A DNA stretch of 64,000 nucleotides. Source: Bacteroidota bacterium (GTDB lineage: Bacteria; Bacteroidota; Rhodothermia; Balneolales; Balneolaceae). The translations under genes and the position numbers were made by a program. This document shows positions 46,224 through 54,930 of this stretch, in pieces. The notes beneath the pieces are model-generated. The model made no database searches. It saw only the letters and a program-made list of their open reading frames with translations, and was not told the DNA's origin. The stretch lies in the NCBI GenBank assembly GCA_009909035.1, contig JAAAOB010000129.1:40784-104783 (forward strand), given 5' to 3'. The first letter of the stretch is position 1. Each line of letters opens with the position of its first letter.

Positions 46224-46910
46224 ATGAGTAGAGGACTAAAGAAGGAAGATTTAGAACAGGATATTCTCATTGAATACTCCTCCCGGTTCATGTACTATTA
46301 CGAGAATAACAAAGCCACCGTTATCGGCGCCGGATTGGCAATTATTCTTGCCATCGGATTGGTGGTCGGGTACTTCATCTACTCCGGTCAGCAGGAAGAG
46401 CAGGCGCAAAACCTTCTTGGGCTGGCTGAAGAGGAGTTTATGCAAGGGAATTATCAAAACGCACTGTTGGGTGATGAAGAGAACTTTACACTCGGGTTTG
46501 CACAGATTGCGGATAACTATAGCGGCACCTCCGCCGGCAATCTTGCCAACTACTATGCGGCCATTTCTGAATTTGAACTTGGAAACTACGAGGAAGCCCT
46601 TCGCCGGATTGAACAATTTGATGTTCCTGAAGGCATCGTCGGCGTCTCCCCTATTTCACTTCACGCCATCATCCTTGCGGAGCTTGAACGGTATGCGGAA
46701 GCAGCCGATATGTACGTGCGCGCGGCTGAATGGGAGGAGAGCGACTCTACCACGCCCCTAAACCTTCTGGAAGCCGCAGAGGCCTATAGAGAGGCCGGAG
46801 ATGAGACCAATGCACTGAGAATGGTCAACCGCATTTTAGAAGACTATCCTAACAGCCAGCAGGCCACCGAAGCAAAGCGTCTCCGTGGGTTGTTGAGCAA
46901 CCCCGCGTAG
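46224..46910 (+). CDS. TPR-containing single-pass membrane protein (YfgM-like)
   Basis: A 228-residue protein: cytoplasmic N-terminus (1-32), one transmembrane helix (about 33-55, ATVIGAGLAIILAIGLVVGYFIY) and a periplasmic TPR region to the C-terminus (GNLANYYAAISEFELGNYEEALRRIEQF; LLEAAEAYREAGDETNALRMVNRILEDYP). The layout matches YfgM-type SecYEG-associated chaperones and related TPR_21 proteins; the function is inferred only from architecture. Confidence 0.8.
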   Translation: MSRGLKKEDLEQDILIEYSSRFMYYYENNKATVIGAGLAIILAIGLVVGYFIYSGQQEEQAQNLLGLAEEEFMQGNYQNALLGDEENFTLGFAQIADNYSGTSAGNLANYYAAISEFELGNYEEALRRIEQFDVPEGIVGVSPISLHAIILAELERYAEAADMYVRAAEWEESDSTTPLNLLEAAEAYREAGDETNALRMVNRILEDYPNSQQATEAKRLRGLLSNPA

Positions 46911-46974
46911 CTGATTCGGCGGAAGGTTTTAAAACCAACCGTTCTGTATCTGCGTTAAGCACCAGAATGTCTAT

Positions 46975-46993
46975 AACTCTGAAGCAGAGTTTT
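46975..46993 (+). terminator. possible terminator of the TPR gene
   Basis: Perfect hairpin AACTCTG, loop AAG, CAGAGTT, followed by TTTC. It lies 65 bases after the TPR gene stop; the T-tract is short. Confidence 0.4.
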
Positions 46994-47126
46994 CATCTCT
47001 TCACTCCTGGTTTAAAGTATTGATTTTTCAACCGGTCTCCTTCTTCAGGTTTCATTGGGACTGCCTCTAAGATCCAAAGAGTGCACACCTCTGCTAAGCG
47101 GTGCAGACTTGACCGCCGCCGGGAGG

Positions 47127-47306
47127 TCAGTTGATGGAGCTGACATTCACATAATCCCGACCTGTCGGCTCCTCAAACGCAATCGATAGATCCCGGTTTC
47201 CATAAATCCCTCCGCTCCTCACGCTGGCATCCACTCTCCATCCGGACCTGCTCAAAAAAATTCTCAGAAAGCATGCTCTCCGCCTGACTTCTTGATAGAG
47301 CCTCAC
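47127..47306 (-). CDS. short orphan reading frame, doubtful
   Basis: A 59-codon frame with a GTG start directly after an in-frame TAG. The translation ends SGGIYGNRDLSIAFEEPTGR followed by DYVNVSSIN, which looks more protein-like than its Arg-rich first half. There is no recognisable domain and no ribosome binding site. It may be a remnant of a decayed gene or an intergenic repeat that happens to be open. Confidence 0.15.
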   Translation of the reverse strand: MRLYQEVRRRACFLRIFLSRSGWRVDASVRSGGIYGNRDLSIAFEEPTGRDYVNVSSIN

Positions 47307-47354
47307 CTATATCAGCCCGGATTTCTCCATGTATTTATCCCTCCCCCACAATTT

Positions 47355-47362
47355 TAGATTTG
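47355..47362 (+). promoter_or_regulatory. possible -7 element for the TonB receptor
   Basis: TAGATTTG matches TAnnTTTG exactly; TTTA lies 17 bases upstream at 47334-47337. Start of transcription would be about 128 bases before the receptor ATG. Confidence 0.35.
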
Positions 47363-47496
47363 GCATTCGAGACTATCAAAATGTGGATGATATGTGGAAA
47401 AGTTTCTCTTCGAGAGACCAAATTTAACTCTATATTAACGAAGTTTTACGTTTAGACTTTCCCAACCTCTCCATACAAACTGTCAATCCCCGTATC

Positions 47497-50400
47497 ATGA
47501 AACAACGTTACGCTCTCTTAACCTTACTCTCCACACTCTTCCTTCTGTTGTTCTCCACAGCTGCCATCGGGCAGGTCACCACAGCCTCTATCGACGGACT
47601 TGTCCTCGATGAGAACGGAGACCCACTGCCCGGCGCCAATGTTGTGGCCGTCCACGAGCCATCCGGTACCGTTCGCGGTGTATCCACCCGATCCAACGGC
47701 CGGTTTACATTATCGAACCTCAGGATCGGCGGGCCCTACACCGTCAGCGCCACCTTTATTGGATACCAGAAACAAGAACAGGGAGAGATATCCCTGACGC
47801 TTGGCAAGACGCAAACGGTTAATTTTCAGCTTGTAGAGAGTGTAGCCGACATGTCGGAAATTGTGGTTACAACCGGAAGCAAGGATATCAACGAAAACAG
47901 AACCGGTGCCACAACAACCATCGAAAATGCACAGATTGATAATCTTCCCACCATTACTCGTTCAGCTGAAGATATCTATAAACTATCCCCTTCATCCGAT
48001 GGAAACTCCTTTGCAGGCCGGAACGATCAGTTCAACAACTTCTCGTTAGACGGTTCAATTTTCAATAATCCATTCGGCCTTGATGCCGCCACGCCCGGAG
48101 GTCAGTCGAACGCACAGCCCATTTCACTGGATGCCATCGATCAAATCCAGGTTTCCGTGGCGCCATACGACGTTACACAGGCCGGGTTTACGGGTGCGGC
48201 CGTTAATGCCGTCACCAAAAGTGGTACGAACAACTATGAGGGATCAGTATTTGGATTCTACCGAAACGAAGACCTGACCGGCTCGAAAGTGCGGGGGAAT
48301 GATATTTTTGTACCCGAGCTCGATCAGCTTCAATCCGGCATCAGTATCGGCGGACCGATTATTGAAAACAAACTTTTTTTCTTTGCGAACTTTGAACTGG
48401 AGCGGAGAGACGATCTTGGCAGTAATTTTCTTGCCGATGCGCCCGGTGTAAGCGGAACAAATGTATCCCGTGTACTGGCCTCAGATTTGAATGCGGTGAG
48501 CAGCATATTGGAGAGCCGCTACGGCTATCAAACCGGTCCATTCCAGCAATATTCTCACGATACGGACAATAATAAGGGGATTTTTAAACTGGACTGGAAC
48601 ATCAGCCAAAATCATACGCTTACCGCTACCTATAATTTCCTGGATGCTTTCAGGGAGCAGAACGCCAATCGCTCCGCGCTCGGCCGCAGGGGGCCCGATG
48701 CCACCACGCTTCAATTTTTCAATACGGGCTACCGAATTAATAACGACATTCAGTCGGGTATCCTGGAACTCCGCTCCATCTTCGGAAATAAATTTTCAAA
48801 CAATTTACAGGTTGGATTCACACATTTTGATGACAGCCGCGACCCGTTCAGTGATCCCTTCCCCGTTCTCAATATCAACAAAAACGGTGTACGGTATATC
48901 ATTGCCGGGCACGAGCCATTCTCCATCAACAACCGTCTTGATCAAAAGGTATTCCAGGTTACAAACAACTTCGACATCTACGCCGACAATCACACAATTA
49001 CCGTTGGCAGCTCCCTTGAATCGTTCTCATTTGATAACTCCTTTAATCTCGGGGCCTACTTCAGTGGTCAGCCGGGCGGAACATTTGCCCCCGAATTTGC
49101 CAGCGTTCAGGAATTCCTCGATTTCGTAAACTCCGGCCAGTACGATTCAGCCGTTGAATTTGCAAGGAATACGTTCGAGGAGAATAATGCAAACGACAGC
49201 TGGGCTCTTGCCGAAACAAATGTGGGCCAGTGGGCGCTTTATGCACAGGATAAATGGAAAATGACAACTAATTTCACCCTGACATATGGACTGCGCATGG
49301 ATCTTCCTCTCTATTTTAACACCAGTGATAAGATTGAGGAGAATATTGAGCGGAAGGGAGGCACAGTTGCCGAAGGCGGAACGTATGCGCCGGATGTCAC
49401 CTACTTTGATGAGGATGGAGAGGCTGTCCAGTTTGATCATACTGAGCTGCCCACTCAAACCCCGCTCTTGTCGCCAAGGGTAGGTTTCAACTGGGATGTA
49501 AACGGCAATCAAACCCTGCAGCTGCGCGGCGGATCAGGTCTGTTTACTGGCCGTTTTCCATTTGTGTGGGTAGGCAACCAGGTTGCCAACCCCGATTTCT
49601 TCTTTTACACGGTCACAGATCCCGATTTTAAATTTCCACAAGTGTGGAGAACGAACATCGGTGCAGAGAAAGCAATAGAGGGCGGATGGTTATTCTCCAC
49701 CGATATTGCATTCACAAAAGATATCAACGCCATGATCGTAAGGAATTTTGGTCTGCGTCCCCCTTCAGGAACCTTATCGGGTGTGGATAACCGCCAGTTT
49801 TACCTGAACTCTGACAGGGCCGTTGGACCGTTCGGCGGACCAACCAACGCCTATGTCTTTACGAACACAAGCAGGGGCTACAGCTTTAACTGGACAGCAG
49901 AAGCCAAGAAACAGTGGCGCAACGGGCTCTTTACCACCGTTGCCTACAATTACCTTGATGCCCGTGATTTAAACTCCATCGAAGCTGAAATTTCCAGTGA
50001 TGCATTTGCAAGAAACCCGGTGCGCGGCGATGTGAATAATCCAAGCTTGACGCCATCCCTTTACGGGAACAAACATCGCGTGATAGGTACGGCCAACAAA
50101 ACTTTTTCCTACGGTGAAGGCCAGTGGGCCACATCATTCTCTCTTTTCTTTGAATATGCCCAGGGCGGTCGTTTCTCCTACACCTACTCCGGAGATGCCA
50201 ACGGTGACGGATCAGGACTCAACGACCTGATCTATATTCCCACGGAGTCTGACCTTGATACATTCACCTTCTCCGGCTCACCAGCCGAACAGCAGGCGCA
50301 GCGCGAAGCCTACAATGAGTTTATCCAGCAGGATGATTACCTGAGTGACAGACGAGGCGAATACGCCGAAAAATATGCCATTCTGAGCCCGTGGAATAGC

Positions 50401-50673
50401 CGGTGGGATATCCGAGTTCTGCAGGATCTGAATATGGGCGATAATACCCTGCAGTTCAGTGTCGATGTTTTAAATGTAGGGAACCTGCTGAACTCAGATT
50501 GGGGTGTGCGGCAATCGCCCGTCAATACTCAGCCCATTGGTATTAACGTAGATCCGGCCACGCAGCAAGCCACCTACAGTTTTGATACCAGCCAGAACGA
50601 AACGTTTACGAATGATTTTGACCTCCAGTCCCGCTGGCAGGTTCAGTTCGGACTTCGCTATACATTTAAGTAA
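47497..50673 (+). CDS. TonB-dependent receptor with carboxypeptidase-like N-terminal domain (Oar type)
   Basis: A 1,058-residue outer-membrane receptor. Signal peptide at 1-25 (LLTLLSTLFLLLFSTAAIGQ), carboxypeptidase-regulatory-like domain at about 28-112 (IDGLVLDENGDPLPGANVVA), plug domain at about 120-250 (SLDAIDQIQVSVAPYDVTQAGFTGAAVNAVTKSGTN), then a large barrel to the C-terminal strand WQVQFGLRYTF. No TonB box of clear consensus and no SusD gene follow, so it belongs to the Oar-like receptors rather than the SusC class. The substrate is unknown. It is monocistronic with a strong terminator 23 bases after the stop. Confidence 0.88.
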   Translation: MKQRYALLTLLSTLFLLLFSTAAIGQVTTASIDGLVLDENGDPLPGANVVAVHEPSGTVRGVSTRSNGRFTLSNLRIGGPYTVSATFIGYQKQEQGEISLTLGKTQTVNFQLVESVADMSEIVVTTGSKDINENRTGATTTIENAQIDNLPTITRSAEDIYKLSPSSDGNSFAGRNDQFNNFSLDGSIFNNPFGLDAATPGGQSNAQPISLDAIDQIQVSVAPYDVTQAGFTGAAVNAVTKSGTNNYEGSVFGFYRNEDLTGSKVRGNDIFVPELDQLQSGISIGGPIIENKLFFFANFELERRDDLGSNFLADAPGVSGTNVSRVLASDLNAVSSILESRYGYQTGPFQQYSHDTDNNKGIFKLDWNISQNHTLTATYNFLDAFREQNANRSALGRRGPDATTLQFFNTGYRINNDIQSGILELRSIFGNKFSNNLQVGFTHFDDSRDPFSDPFPVLNINKNGVRYIIAGHEPFSINNRLDQKVFQVTNNFDIYADNHTITVGSSLESFSFDNSFNLGAYFSGQPGGTFAPEFASVQEFLDFVNSGQYDSAVEFARNTFEENNANDSWALAETNVGQWALYAQDKWKMTTNFTLTYGLRMDLPLYFNTSDKIEENIERKGGTVAEGGTYAPDVTYFDEDGEAVQFDHTELPTQTPLLSPRVGFNWDVNGNQTLQLRGGSGLFTGRFPFVWVGNQVANPDFFFYTVTDPDFKFPQVWRTNIGAEKAIEGGWLFSTDIAFTKDINAMIVRNFGLRPPSGTLSGVDNRQFYLNSDRAVGPFGGPTNAYVFTNTSRGYSFNWTAEAKKQWRNGLFTTVAYNYLDARDLNSIEAEISSDAFARNPVRGDVNNPSLTPSLYGNKHRVIGTANKTFSYGEGQWATSFSLFFEYAQGGRFSYTYSGDANGDGSGLNDLIYIPTESDLDTFTFSGSPAEQQAQREAYNEFIQQDDYLSDRRGEYAEKYAILSPWNSRWDIRVLQDLNMGDNTLQFSVDVLNVGNLLNSDWGVRQSPVNTQPIGINVDPATQQATYSFDTSQNETFTNDFDLQSRWQVQFGLRYTFK

Positions 50674-50695
50674 GCTTGAAATAGACCAGAGTTTA

Positions 50696-50732
50696 AAAGC
50701 CTGCTGTTCAGAAATGAGCAGCAGGCTTTTTT
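50696..50732 (+). terminator. intrinsic terminator of the TonB receptor gene
   Basis: Perfect 11-bp stem AAAGCCTGCTG/CAGCAGGCTTT with a 12-base loop and six Ts. Confidence 0.9.
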
Positions 50733-50789
50733 ATCACTTTTTAAAACTCCCGGATTTTCCGACCCTCGCCTGTCGAATCTCTTGATAAG

Positions 50790-51416
50790 CTACTCGTTCA
50801 GCCCTTGTTGAAATTCATCGATGAACTTTGCAACGTGATATCCATCCATGAGGGCGTGGTGTACATGGATCGAAACGGCCATACTCTTGCTGCCGTCATT
50901 TGATTCGGTCATTTTACCAAAGGCAATTTTCGGGCAGCTATCATCAAACGAGAAATGACGAGCGTGAGAGATGGATGTAAAATCAATCCACGGCAGGGAT
51001 GTATAATGAATCACGTTGCCACCCGACACTTCAGGTGTAATGTTGGTGCTACTTCTCACTCGTTCAATTTCTTTCTCTGCCTCCCTGGAAAATGTGGTAA
51101 AATCCCGGTAGAAATCCATGTACGAAAACCCAAACGTGCCGTTTGGCCGGTTGATCGTGGGAGAAGCGTGTATCTCATCGTAAAGATATACCACATCATC
51201 TGCAATTCTGTACTTAAAGGATTCTATTCCGTTTGCGGCCACGAGGGACTTATGCAGGTAATATAAAAAGAACGACTCGTTGTGCTCTTTGCATACCTTA
51301 TAGGCTTTCGTACAATCGATGCGCACGCAAATTCCAAAAAAGGGCTCTTCAAACTGCTTAAAAAATTCGTAGTGCTCTTTGCGCGGCCAGGTCTCAAGAT
51401 TCAGCTTTTTTTTCAT
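50790..51416 (-). CDS. chloramphenicol acetyltransferase-like protein
   Basis: A 208-residue CAT-fold protein. The catalytic motif HHALMDGYHV near the C-terminus contains the HxxxDG signature, and IDFTSISHA and TFGFSYMDFYRDFTTF fit the core strands. The size fits the trimeric CAT family, which transfers acetyl from acetyl-CoA to a hydroxyl; many chromosomal members do not act on chloramphenicol, so resistance should not be assumed. It lies 43 bases downstream of the HD phosphohydrolase gene and may be co-transcribed. Confidence 0.82.
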   Translation of the reverse strand: MKKKLNLETWPRKEHYEFFKQFEEPFFGICVRIDCTKAYKVCKEHNESFFLYYLHKSLVAANGIESFKYRIADDVVYLYDEIHASPTINRPNGTFGFSYMDFYRDFTTFSREAEKEIERVRSSTNITPEVSGGNVIHYTSLPWIDFTSISHARHFSFDDSCPKIAFGKMTESNDGSKSMAVSIHVHHALMDGYHVAKFIDEFQQGLNE

Positions 51417-51459
51417 CGTTTGTATTCAGTTGATGTTAACGGCAGATCTGCAGCGTGTA

Positions 51460-52044
51460 TCAGCTACCCGTTTTGTCAGCGTTCCTCTTCGTCTCTTTAT
51501 CCAGTATATCACGGATTGACGTGATAACCGGATGACCTTGCGTATACTCTTTACCGTAATCGAGGTTAAAGGAGTAGTCGAAACCGTCCGGGTTATCCCC
51601 CTGGTTGTGCTGTGTGATTGTCTCAAGCTTATCCAGCGCCTTCGCGATTTGAGCCTCCGGTGTAGCTGCATCGTCATACTCATCCCACAGCTTCGTCAGT
51701 TCATGCTGCAACTCTCCGGGCAGGTCGTTCAAAAGAAGCAAAAAATCGTCACGTTCGTTACCCGATTTATCCGTACCGGCAGATTGCATCGGTGCCGGAA
51801 TATCCCCGTTGACGGCCTCTCCGAGATCATGGATAATGCACAATTTAAGTACCCTGCCCATATTCACTTCGGGGAAATAGTTGTCTAATACCAAAGCCAT
51901 CAGGCAAAGACGCCAGGTATGCTCGGCCACACTCTCGGTGCGGCCGGTTGAGGTGTGGGCAGACCGCAGCGTGCTCTTTAACTTCTCAGAAGATTTTATA
52001 AAAGATAGAATTTTTGGTAGCTCATCTGTTTTCATAGCTGTCAT
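51460..52044 (-). CDS. HD-domain phosphohydrolase (HDDC2/YfbR-like 5'-deoxynucleotidase)
   Basis: About 194 residues from the ATG at 52044, which has an AAAGAGA-like ribosome binding site; the frame extends to 52119 without good features. Metal ligands of the HD fold: AEHTWRLCLMALVL (His), CIIHDLGEAVNGD (His-Asp) and a later Asp in KALDKLETITQH. Relatives remove phosphate from deoxynucleoside 5'-monophosphates. An insert rich in Asp (about residues 90-125) is normal for this family. Confidence 0.85.
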   Translation of the reverse strand: MTAMKTDELPKILSFIKSSEKLKSTLRSAHTSTGRTESVAEHTWRLCLMALVLDNYFPEVNMGRVLKLCIIHDLGEAVNGDIPAPMQSAGTDKSGNERDDFLLLLNDLPGELQHELTKLWDEYDDAATPEAQIAKALDKLETITQHNQGDNPDGFDYSFNLDYGKEYTQGHPVITSIRDILDKETKRNADKTGS

Positions 52045-52232
52045 TTCAATCTCTTTACTTATGATTAGATCCACACTTGTGATCCGTACCGCAGATTGAA
52101 TATAGTGCCATGACCACACGTTTACAATGCGTTTTGGATGAGTTATTCGAAAAATTGAGTTAATAAAGACCTTAAACCTTGATATGATACAACGGCCGCA
52201 TCCATCCTGGGTTGAACCCTCTTTTTACGTGA

Positions 52233-52853
52233 TTATCCACGCCGAACGACTTTAAACCCAATATCACGGCCGTGACCCTGCATAATAGCCAGGTTGATCC
52301 AGCTTAGCGCAAACTTCTCCAGTAGAACTACCTTGTCACTCCCCCCAAAATCATAACATTCTTCAAATCCAATATTGGTAGCAAGTCTTTTGATGACTGA
52401 TTTTGCATTGTCGTCATCCCCGGCCATAAACATGTCGAGATGAATGTCGCCGTAGACGGGATTCCGCATATTTTCAAAACCAGTTGAGTTGAATGCTTTC
52501 ACAACTGCTGCTTCTGTTAGGTCTTCAAATGCGTGAAATCCGGTATCATAGGGGGAAGGTTTTTTCACTACCGCATTGGTGGCGTCGATCATGATTTTAC
52601 CCGTCAAATCTGGTAACTTTTTGGCAAGATCAACGGTTGCATGAGATGGAATGGCGACCAGAATTACGTCTGCTTTTAAGGCTGCCTGCTCAATAGAAGT
52701 GGAAGGAATACCCGCATCTGTACATTCATTACGGGATGGGGCTTCAGGATCTCTGGCTCCGAGAACAACGTCGTACCCGGAATTTTTCCAGCGTAACGCC
52801 AGCGTTCCACCTACATTTCCATGTCCTATAACGGCTATTTTATGATTACTCAT
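52233..52853 (-). CDS. NADPH-dependent F420 reductase-type NAD(P)-binding protein
   Basis: A 206-residue Rossmann-fold protein. The N-terminal dinucleotide motif is AVIGHGNVGGTLALRW (6-21), followed by VVLGARDPEAPS (Arg compatible with NADP) and VILVAIPSHATVDLAKKLPDLTGKIMIDATN. It resembles the NADP oxidoreductase coenzyme F420-dependent family; whether this organism has F420 is unknown, so the real hydride partner is uncertain. It shares strand and surroundings with the DJ-1-like gene 73 bases upstream. Confidence 0.8.
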   Translation of the reverse strand: MSNHKIAVIGHGNVGGTLALRWKNSGYDVVLGARDPEAPSRNECTDAGIPSTSIEQAALKADVILVAIPSHATVDLAKKLPDLTGKIMIDATNAVVKKPSPYDTGFHAFEDLTEAAVVKAFNSTGFENMRNPVYGDIHLDMFMAGDDDNAKSVIKRLATNIGFEECYDFGGSDKVVLLEKFALSWINLAIMQGHGRDIGFKVVRRG

Positions 52854-52926
52854 GATTCGGTGTTTTGATAGGTTCCTGTTTTATCTCCTTCTGAGCTAAT
52901 GTTAACATTCTCGAGGTTTCTCTCCA

Positions 52927-53643
52927 TCAGTGTTTGGATAGCATTTCAAGAATTTTCTCAGCAACTGCTTCGCCCGACATATTCTGCTGACCGGTAATCA
53001 GGTTTCCGTCAGCAACCACGTAGGGGGTCCACTTTTCTCCTTTTTCAAAACGGGCTCCCAGTGCGGTCAGCTCATCCTCTATACGCCAGGGCATCACGGT
53101 TTGTCCGGCGGCGGCATCGGCGTCGTTTTCCTCTTCATTGGTAAATCCCGTCACTTTTTTTCCGGCTACAAATGGGGCTCCGTTTTCATCTCTGATATAC
53201 CGAAGAACAGCCGTTCCGTGACACAACGCTGATGTTGGTTTGCCGGTTTGGTAAAATTCCTGAAAGAAAGAGTGCAGCGATTCAGCCTCTTCAAAGGTAA
53301 ACATGGGAGCCTGGCCGCCGGCAACAACGATAGCGTCAAAATCCTTGATTGAAAGATCTGAGACAGAAGGTGTCTGATTAAGCTTAGATTTAAACAGGTC
53401 ATTTTTAAGCACCTTTTTGCTTCGTTCGTCCCAGTCCGAATATCCGCTTTCATCAAATGGATCACTCATCGCATCCATTCTGAGATCTCCCCCTTCGGGA
53501 CTGGCAATGACTACATCGTAACCGGCTTCGGTGAAAATGTGCCAGGGATGTGTAACTTCTGAAGCCCAGAAACCGACAGGCCATCCCGTAGTTGTGGATG
53601 TTGTTGGATTTGCAGCGATAATTAAAATGTTGCCTTTATTCAT
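52927..53643 (-). CDS. DJ-1/PfpI superfamily protein (Hsp31-like)
   Basis: A 238-residue protein with the DJ-1/PfpI fold: N-terminal ILIIAANPT, the conserved YDVVIASPEGGDLRMDAMS block (acidic residue near the active site), AIVVAGGQAP and the nucleophile elbow in SALCHGTAVL (Cys about residue 140). Extra helices and size resemble Hsp31/glyoxalase III-type members, which act on methylglyoxal or protect proteins. It diverges from an HxlR regulator over 134 bases, suggesting control by electrophilic or redox stress. Confidence 0.85.
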   Translation of the reverse strand: MNKGNILIIAANPTTSTTTGWPVGFWASEVTHPWHIFTEAGYDVVIASPEGGDLRMDAMSDPFDESGYSDWDERSKKVLKNDLFKSKLNQTPSVSDLSIKDFDAIVVAGGQAPMFTFEEAESLHSFFQEFYQTGKPTSALCHGTAVLRYIRDENGAPFVAGKKVTGFTNEEENDADAAAGQTVMPWRIEDELTALGARFEKGEKWTPYVVADGNLITGQQNMSGEAVAEKILEMLSKH

Positions 53644-53692
53644 AACAGTAATTTTACGTGTATGTTTATTTCTGTCACGAAGGTCATGGAAA

Positions 53693-53730
53693 GATAACCG
53701 TTTATCAATATACTGTCGAAAGCGTCAGTA
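53693..53730. promoter_or_regulatory. possible HxlR operator in divergent promoter region
   Basis: Two small inverted repeats: GATAA/TTATC (53693-53697 and 53702-53706) and TACTG/CAGTA (53711-53715 and 53726-53730). They lie between the DJ-1-like gene and the HxlR gene and could hold a dimeric regulator. Confidence 0.3.
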
Positions 53731-53777
53731 ACGAACATTTTGGTAAGTTATGGCTTGAATGAAAACAGGAGGCGATT

Positions 53778-54125
53778 ATGCCAGATTTTGTATACGATGG
53801 AAAACGATACTACAACCCCGTGGAGTTTGCGCTCGATTTTATCGGGGGAACCTGGAAAATGCCGATACTTTGGCGTCTTAAAGACAAAGAGATGCGCTAC
53901 AGCGAAATCAGGAGATCCATCGGACACATTTCCGATAAAATGCTGACATCTCAGCTAAAAGAGATGGAGAAAAATGGATTCATCAACCGGAAGGTCTTTG
54001 CCGAGGTACCGCCGAAAACCGTCTACTCAATCACACCAAAAGGCCGGCAGGTGATTCCGGTCATCGAGTTCATTCGGGAGTACGGGCTAAAATTAATGGA
54101 TGAGATGGGAATTGAGGATGGGTAG
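53778..54125 (+). CDS. HxlR-family transcriptional regulator
   Basis: A 115-residue winged-helix protein. The conserved HxlR segments are FIGGTWKMPILWRLKD (about 22-37), RYSEIRRSIGHISDKMLTSQLKEMEKNGFINRK (recognition helix, about 40-72) and VYSITPKGRQVIPVIEFIREYG. There is no N-terminal Cys redox switch of the HypR type. A strong AGGAGG precedes the ATG. Probably controls the divergent DJ-1-like gene and its downstream reductase. Confidence 0.88.
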   Translation: MPDFVYDGKRYYNPVEFALDFIGGTWKMPILWRLKDKEMRYSEIRRSIGHISDKMLTSQLKEMEKNGFINRKVFAEVPPKTVYSITPKGRQVIPVIEFIREYGLKLMDEMGIEDG

Positions 54126-54366
54126 CCCTGTCACGATCTTGGTTTTCAGTTCATACACCAACCGAAAATTTCCGTAGATAACCTCTCTGATTTCAGGACA
54201 TCTGAATTCCGGACCGATTCGGCCGCTTTCAGGTGGACTACTTTTTTTGACACGCTTCGAAAAATCCGCGAACCCATTTTATTGCTATTGAAACATGATC
54301 AGGGGCCATATAATCCGTGTATTCTTCGTAACAATCAAGAAACCGATCCGTGAAAATTACTTCCAT
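54093..54366 (-). pseudogene. frameshifted RelE/ParE-type toxin remnant
   Basis: Minus-strand ATG at 54366 starts a ParE/RelE-like sequence (MEVIFTDRFLDCYEEYTDYM, then KWVRGFFE). The frame hits TAG at 54240-54238 just after a run of seven As (54248-54242 on the minus strand), but shifting by one base restores a typical toxin core: RVKKSSPPESGRIGPEF and EIREVIYGNFRLVYELKTK. The C-terminus overlaps the end of the HxlR gene and no longer matches. A single-base indel explains the break. Confidence 0.65.
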
Positions 54367-54633
54367 TTAAAAAAATGCTTTTCAATTCGTTCTTGAGCCT
54401 CTGCCATCAAGTATGATGTACTGTACCCTATTCAACTTATTGTTTGGTCTCAAGCATATCTTCAAGCATCTACATTTTCATTCTAAATCGCTCATACTCG
54501 GAAACATTCATCAGCACAGCTGTACGCTTCCAATGCCGGGTGAGAATAATGGGCTGTTTATCTATTTTGAGACGCTTTACAAAGTCAGCCGAATAGTGTT
54601 AAAGTCGACTACGATGTTAAAACTGGTCCGCAT
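54357..54633 (-). pseudogene. broken Phd/YefM-type antitoxin remnant
   Basis: The minus strand encodes ADFVKRLKIDKQPIILTRH followed by WKRTAVLMNVSEYERFRMKM (54589 to about 54473), a clear Phd/YefM core, interrupted by TAG at 54472-54470 and then MLEDMLETKQ. A stop or frameshift also lies just before ADFVKR; a possible original N-terminus (ATG at 54633) is in another frame. A third segment, LMAEAQERIEKHFFKWK, would have been the C-terminus and ends in a TAA overlapping the toxin ATG, the usual overlap in such operons. Multiple lesions show it is dead. Confidence 0.6.
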
Positions 54634-54716
54634 GATGACATTCTTGGCTCCATGTTGATTTTTGTGGGTCGTTTAATAATTGGCTGTGTATAAATTTGAT
54701 TAGGCTGTTCATCTAT

Positions 54717-54880
54717 CCGGCCTCCGATTTGTACAGGTGGCGTCTGCTCATTTGAACACGCCTGCGATGGGTGTAAAAACGTACCGGCCGAATATAGTTT
54801 ACAAAGACAAAGCGTTGCGGACCTTCGTTTTTACATCGCAAAGTGTTCAAATGTGCCCACCGAAGCAAATCTTTAGCCGG
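54717..54880. repeat. large imperfect inverted repeat (MITE-like or structured RNA)
   Basis: Left arm 54717-54781 pairs with right arm 54826-54880 around a 44-base loop. Matching blocks in order: CCGGC/GCCGG, GATTTG/CAAATC, GGTGG/CCACC, CATTTGAACAC/GTGTTCAAATG (11 of 11), TGCGATG/CATCGCA and GTAAAAACG/CGTTTTTAC (9 of 9). Intervening positions are mismatched, suggesting an old or compensating structure. Confidence 0.65.
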
Positions 54881-54889
54881 CGGGTTTTG

Positions 54890-54930
54890 GATACTTTTGA
54901 CCGTTCACTTGTCCCTTTGGGAAAAGTATC
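54890..54930. repeat. hairpin next to the large inverted repeat
   Basis: Perfect 9-bp stem GATACTTTT (54890-54898) with AAAAGTATC (54922-54930), 23-base loop; it begins 10 bases after the large inverted repeat and may be part of the same element. Confidence 0.5.

Larger units (their letters stand above)
46911..47496. other. Non-coding region before the TonB-dependent receptor
   Basis: 586 bases. Contents: a palindrome GGTTTTAAAACC at 46925-46936, a perfect 7-bp hairpin at 46975-46991, a short minus-strand frame at 47127-47306 and a possible receptor promoter at 47355-47362. No clear gene. Confidence 0.5.

Noticed and set aside
50790..51416. Chloramphenicol resistance gene
   Set aside because: The CAT fold and HxxxDG motif are present, but chromosomal CAT-like proteins often have other acceptors; resistance cannot be inferred.
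54413..54658. 81-codon plus-strand frame
   Set aside because: It is the antisense of the decayed Phd-type antitoxin, which gives a recognisable protein on the minus strand.
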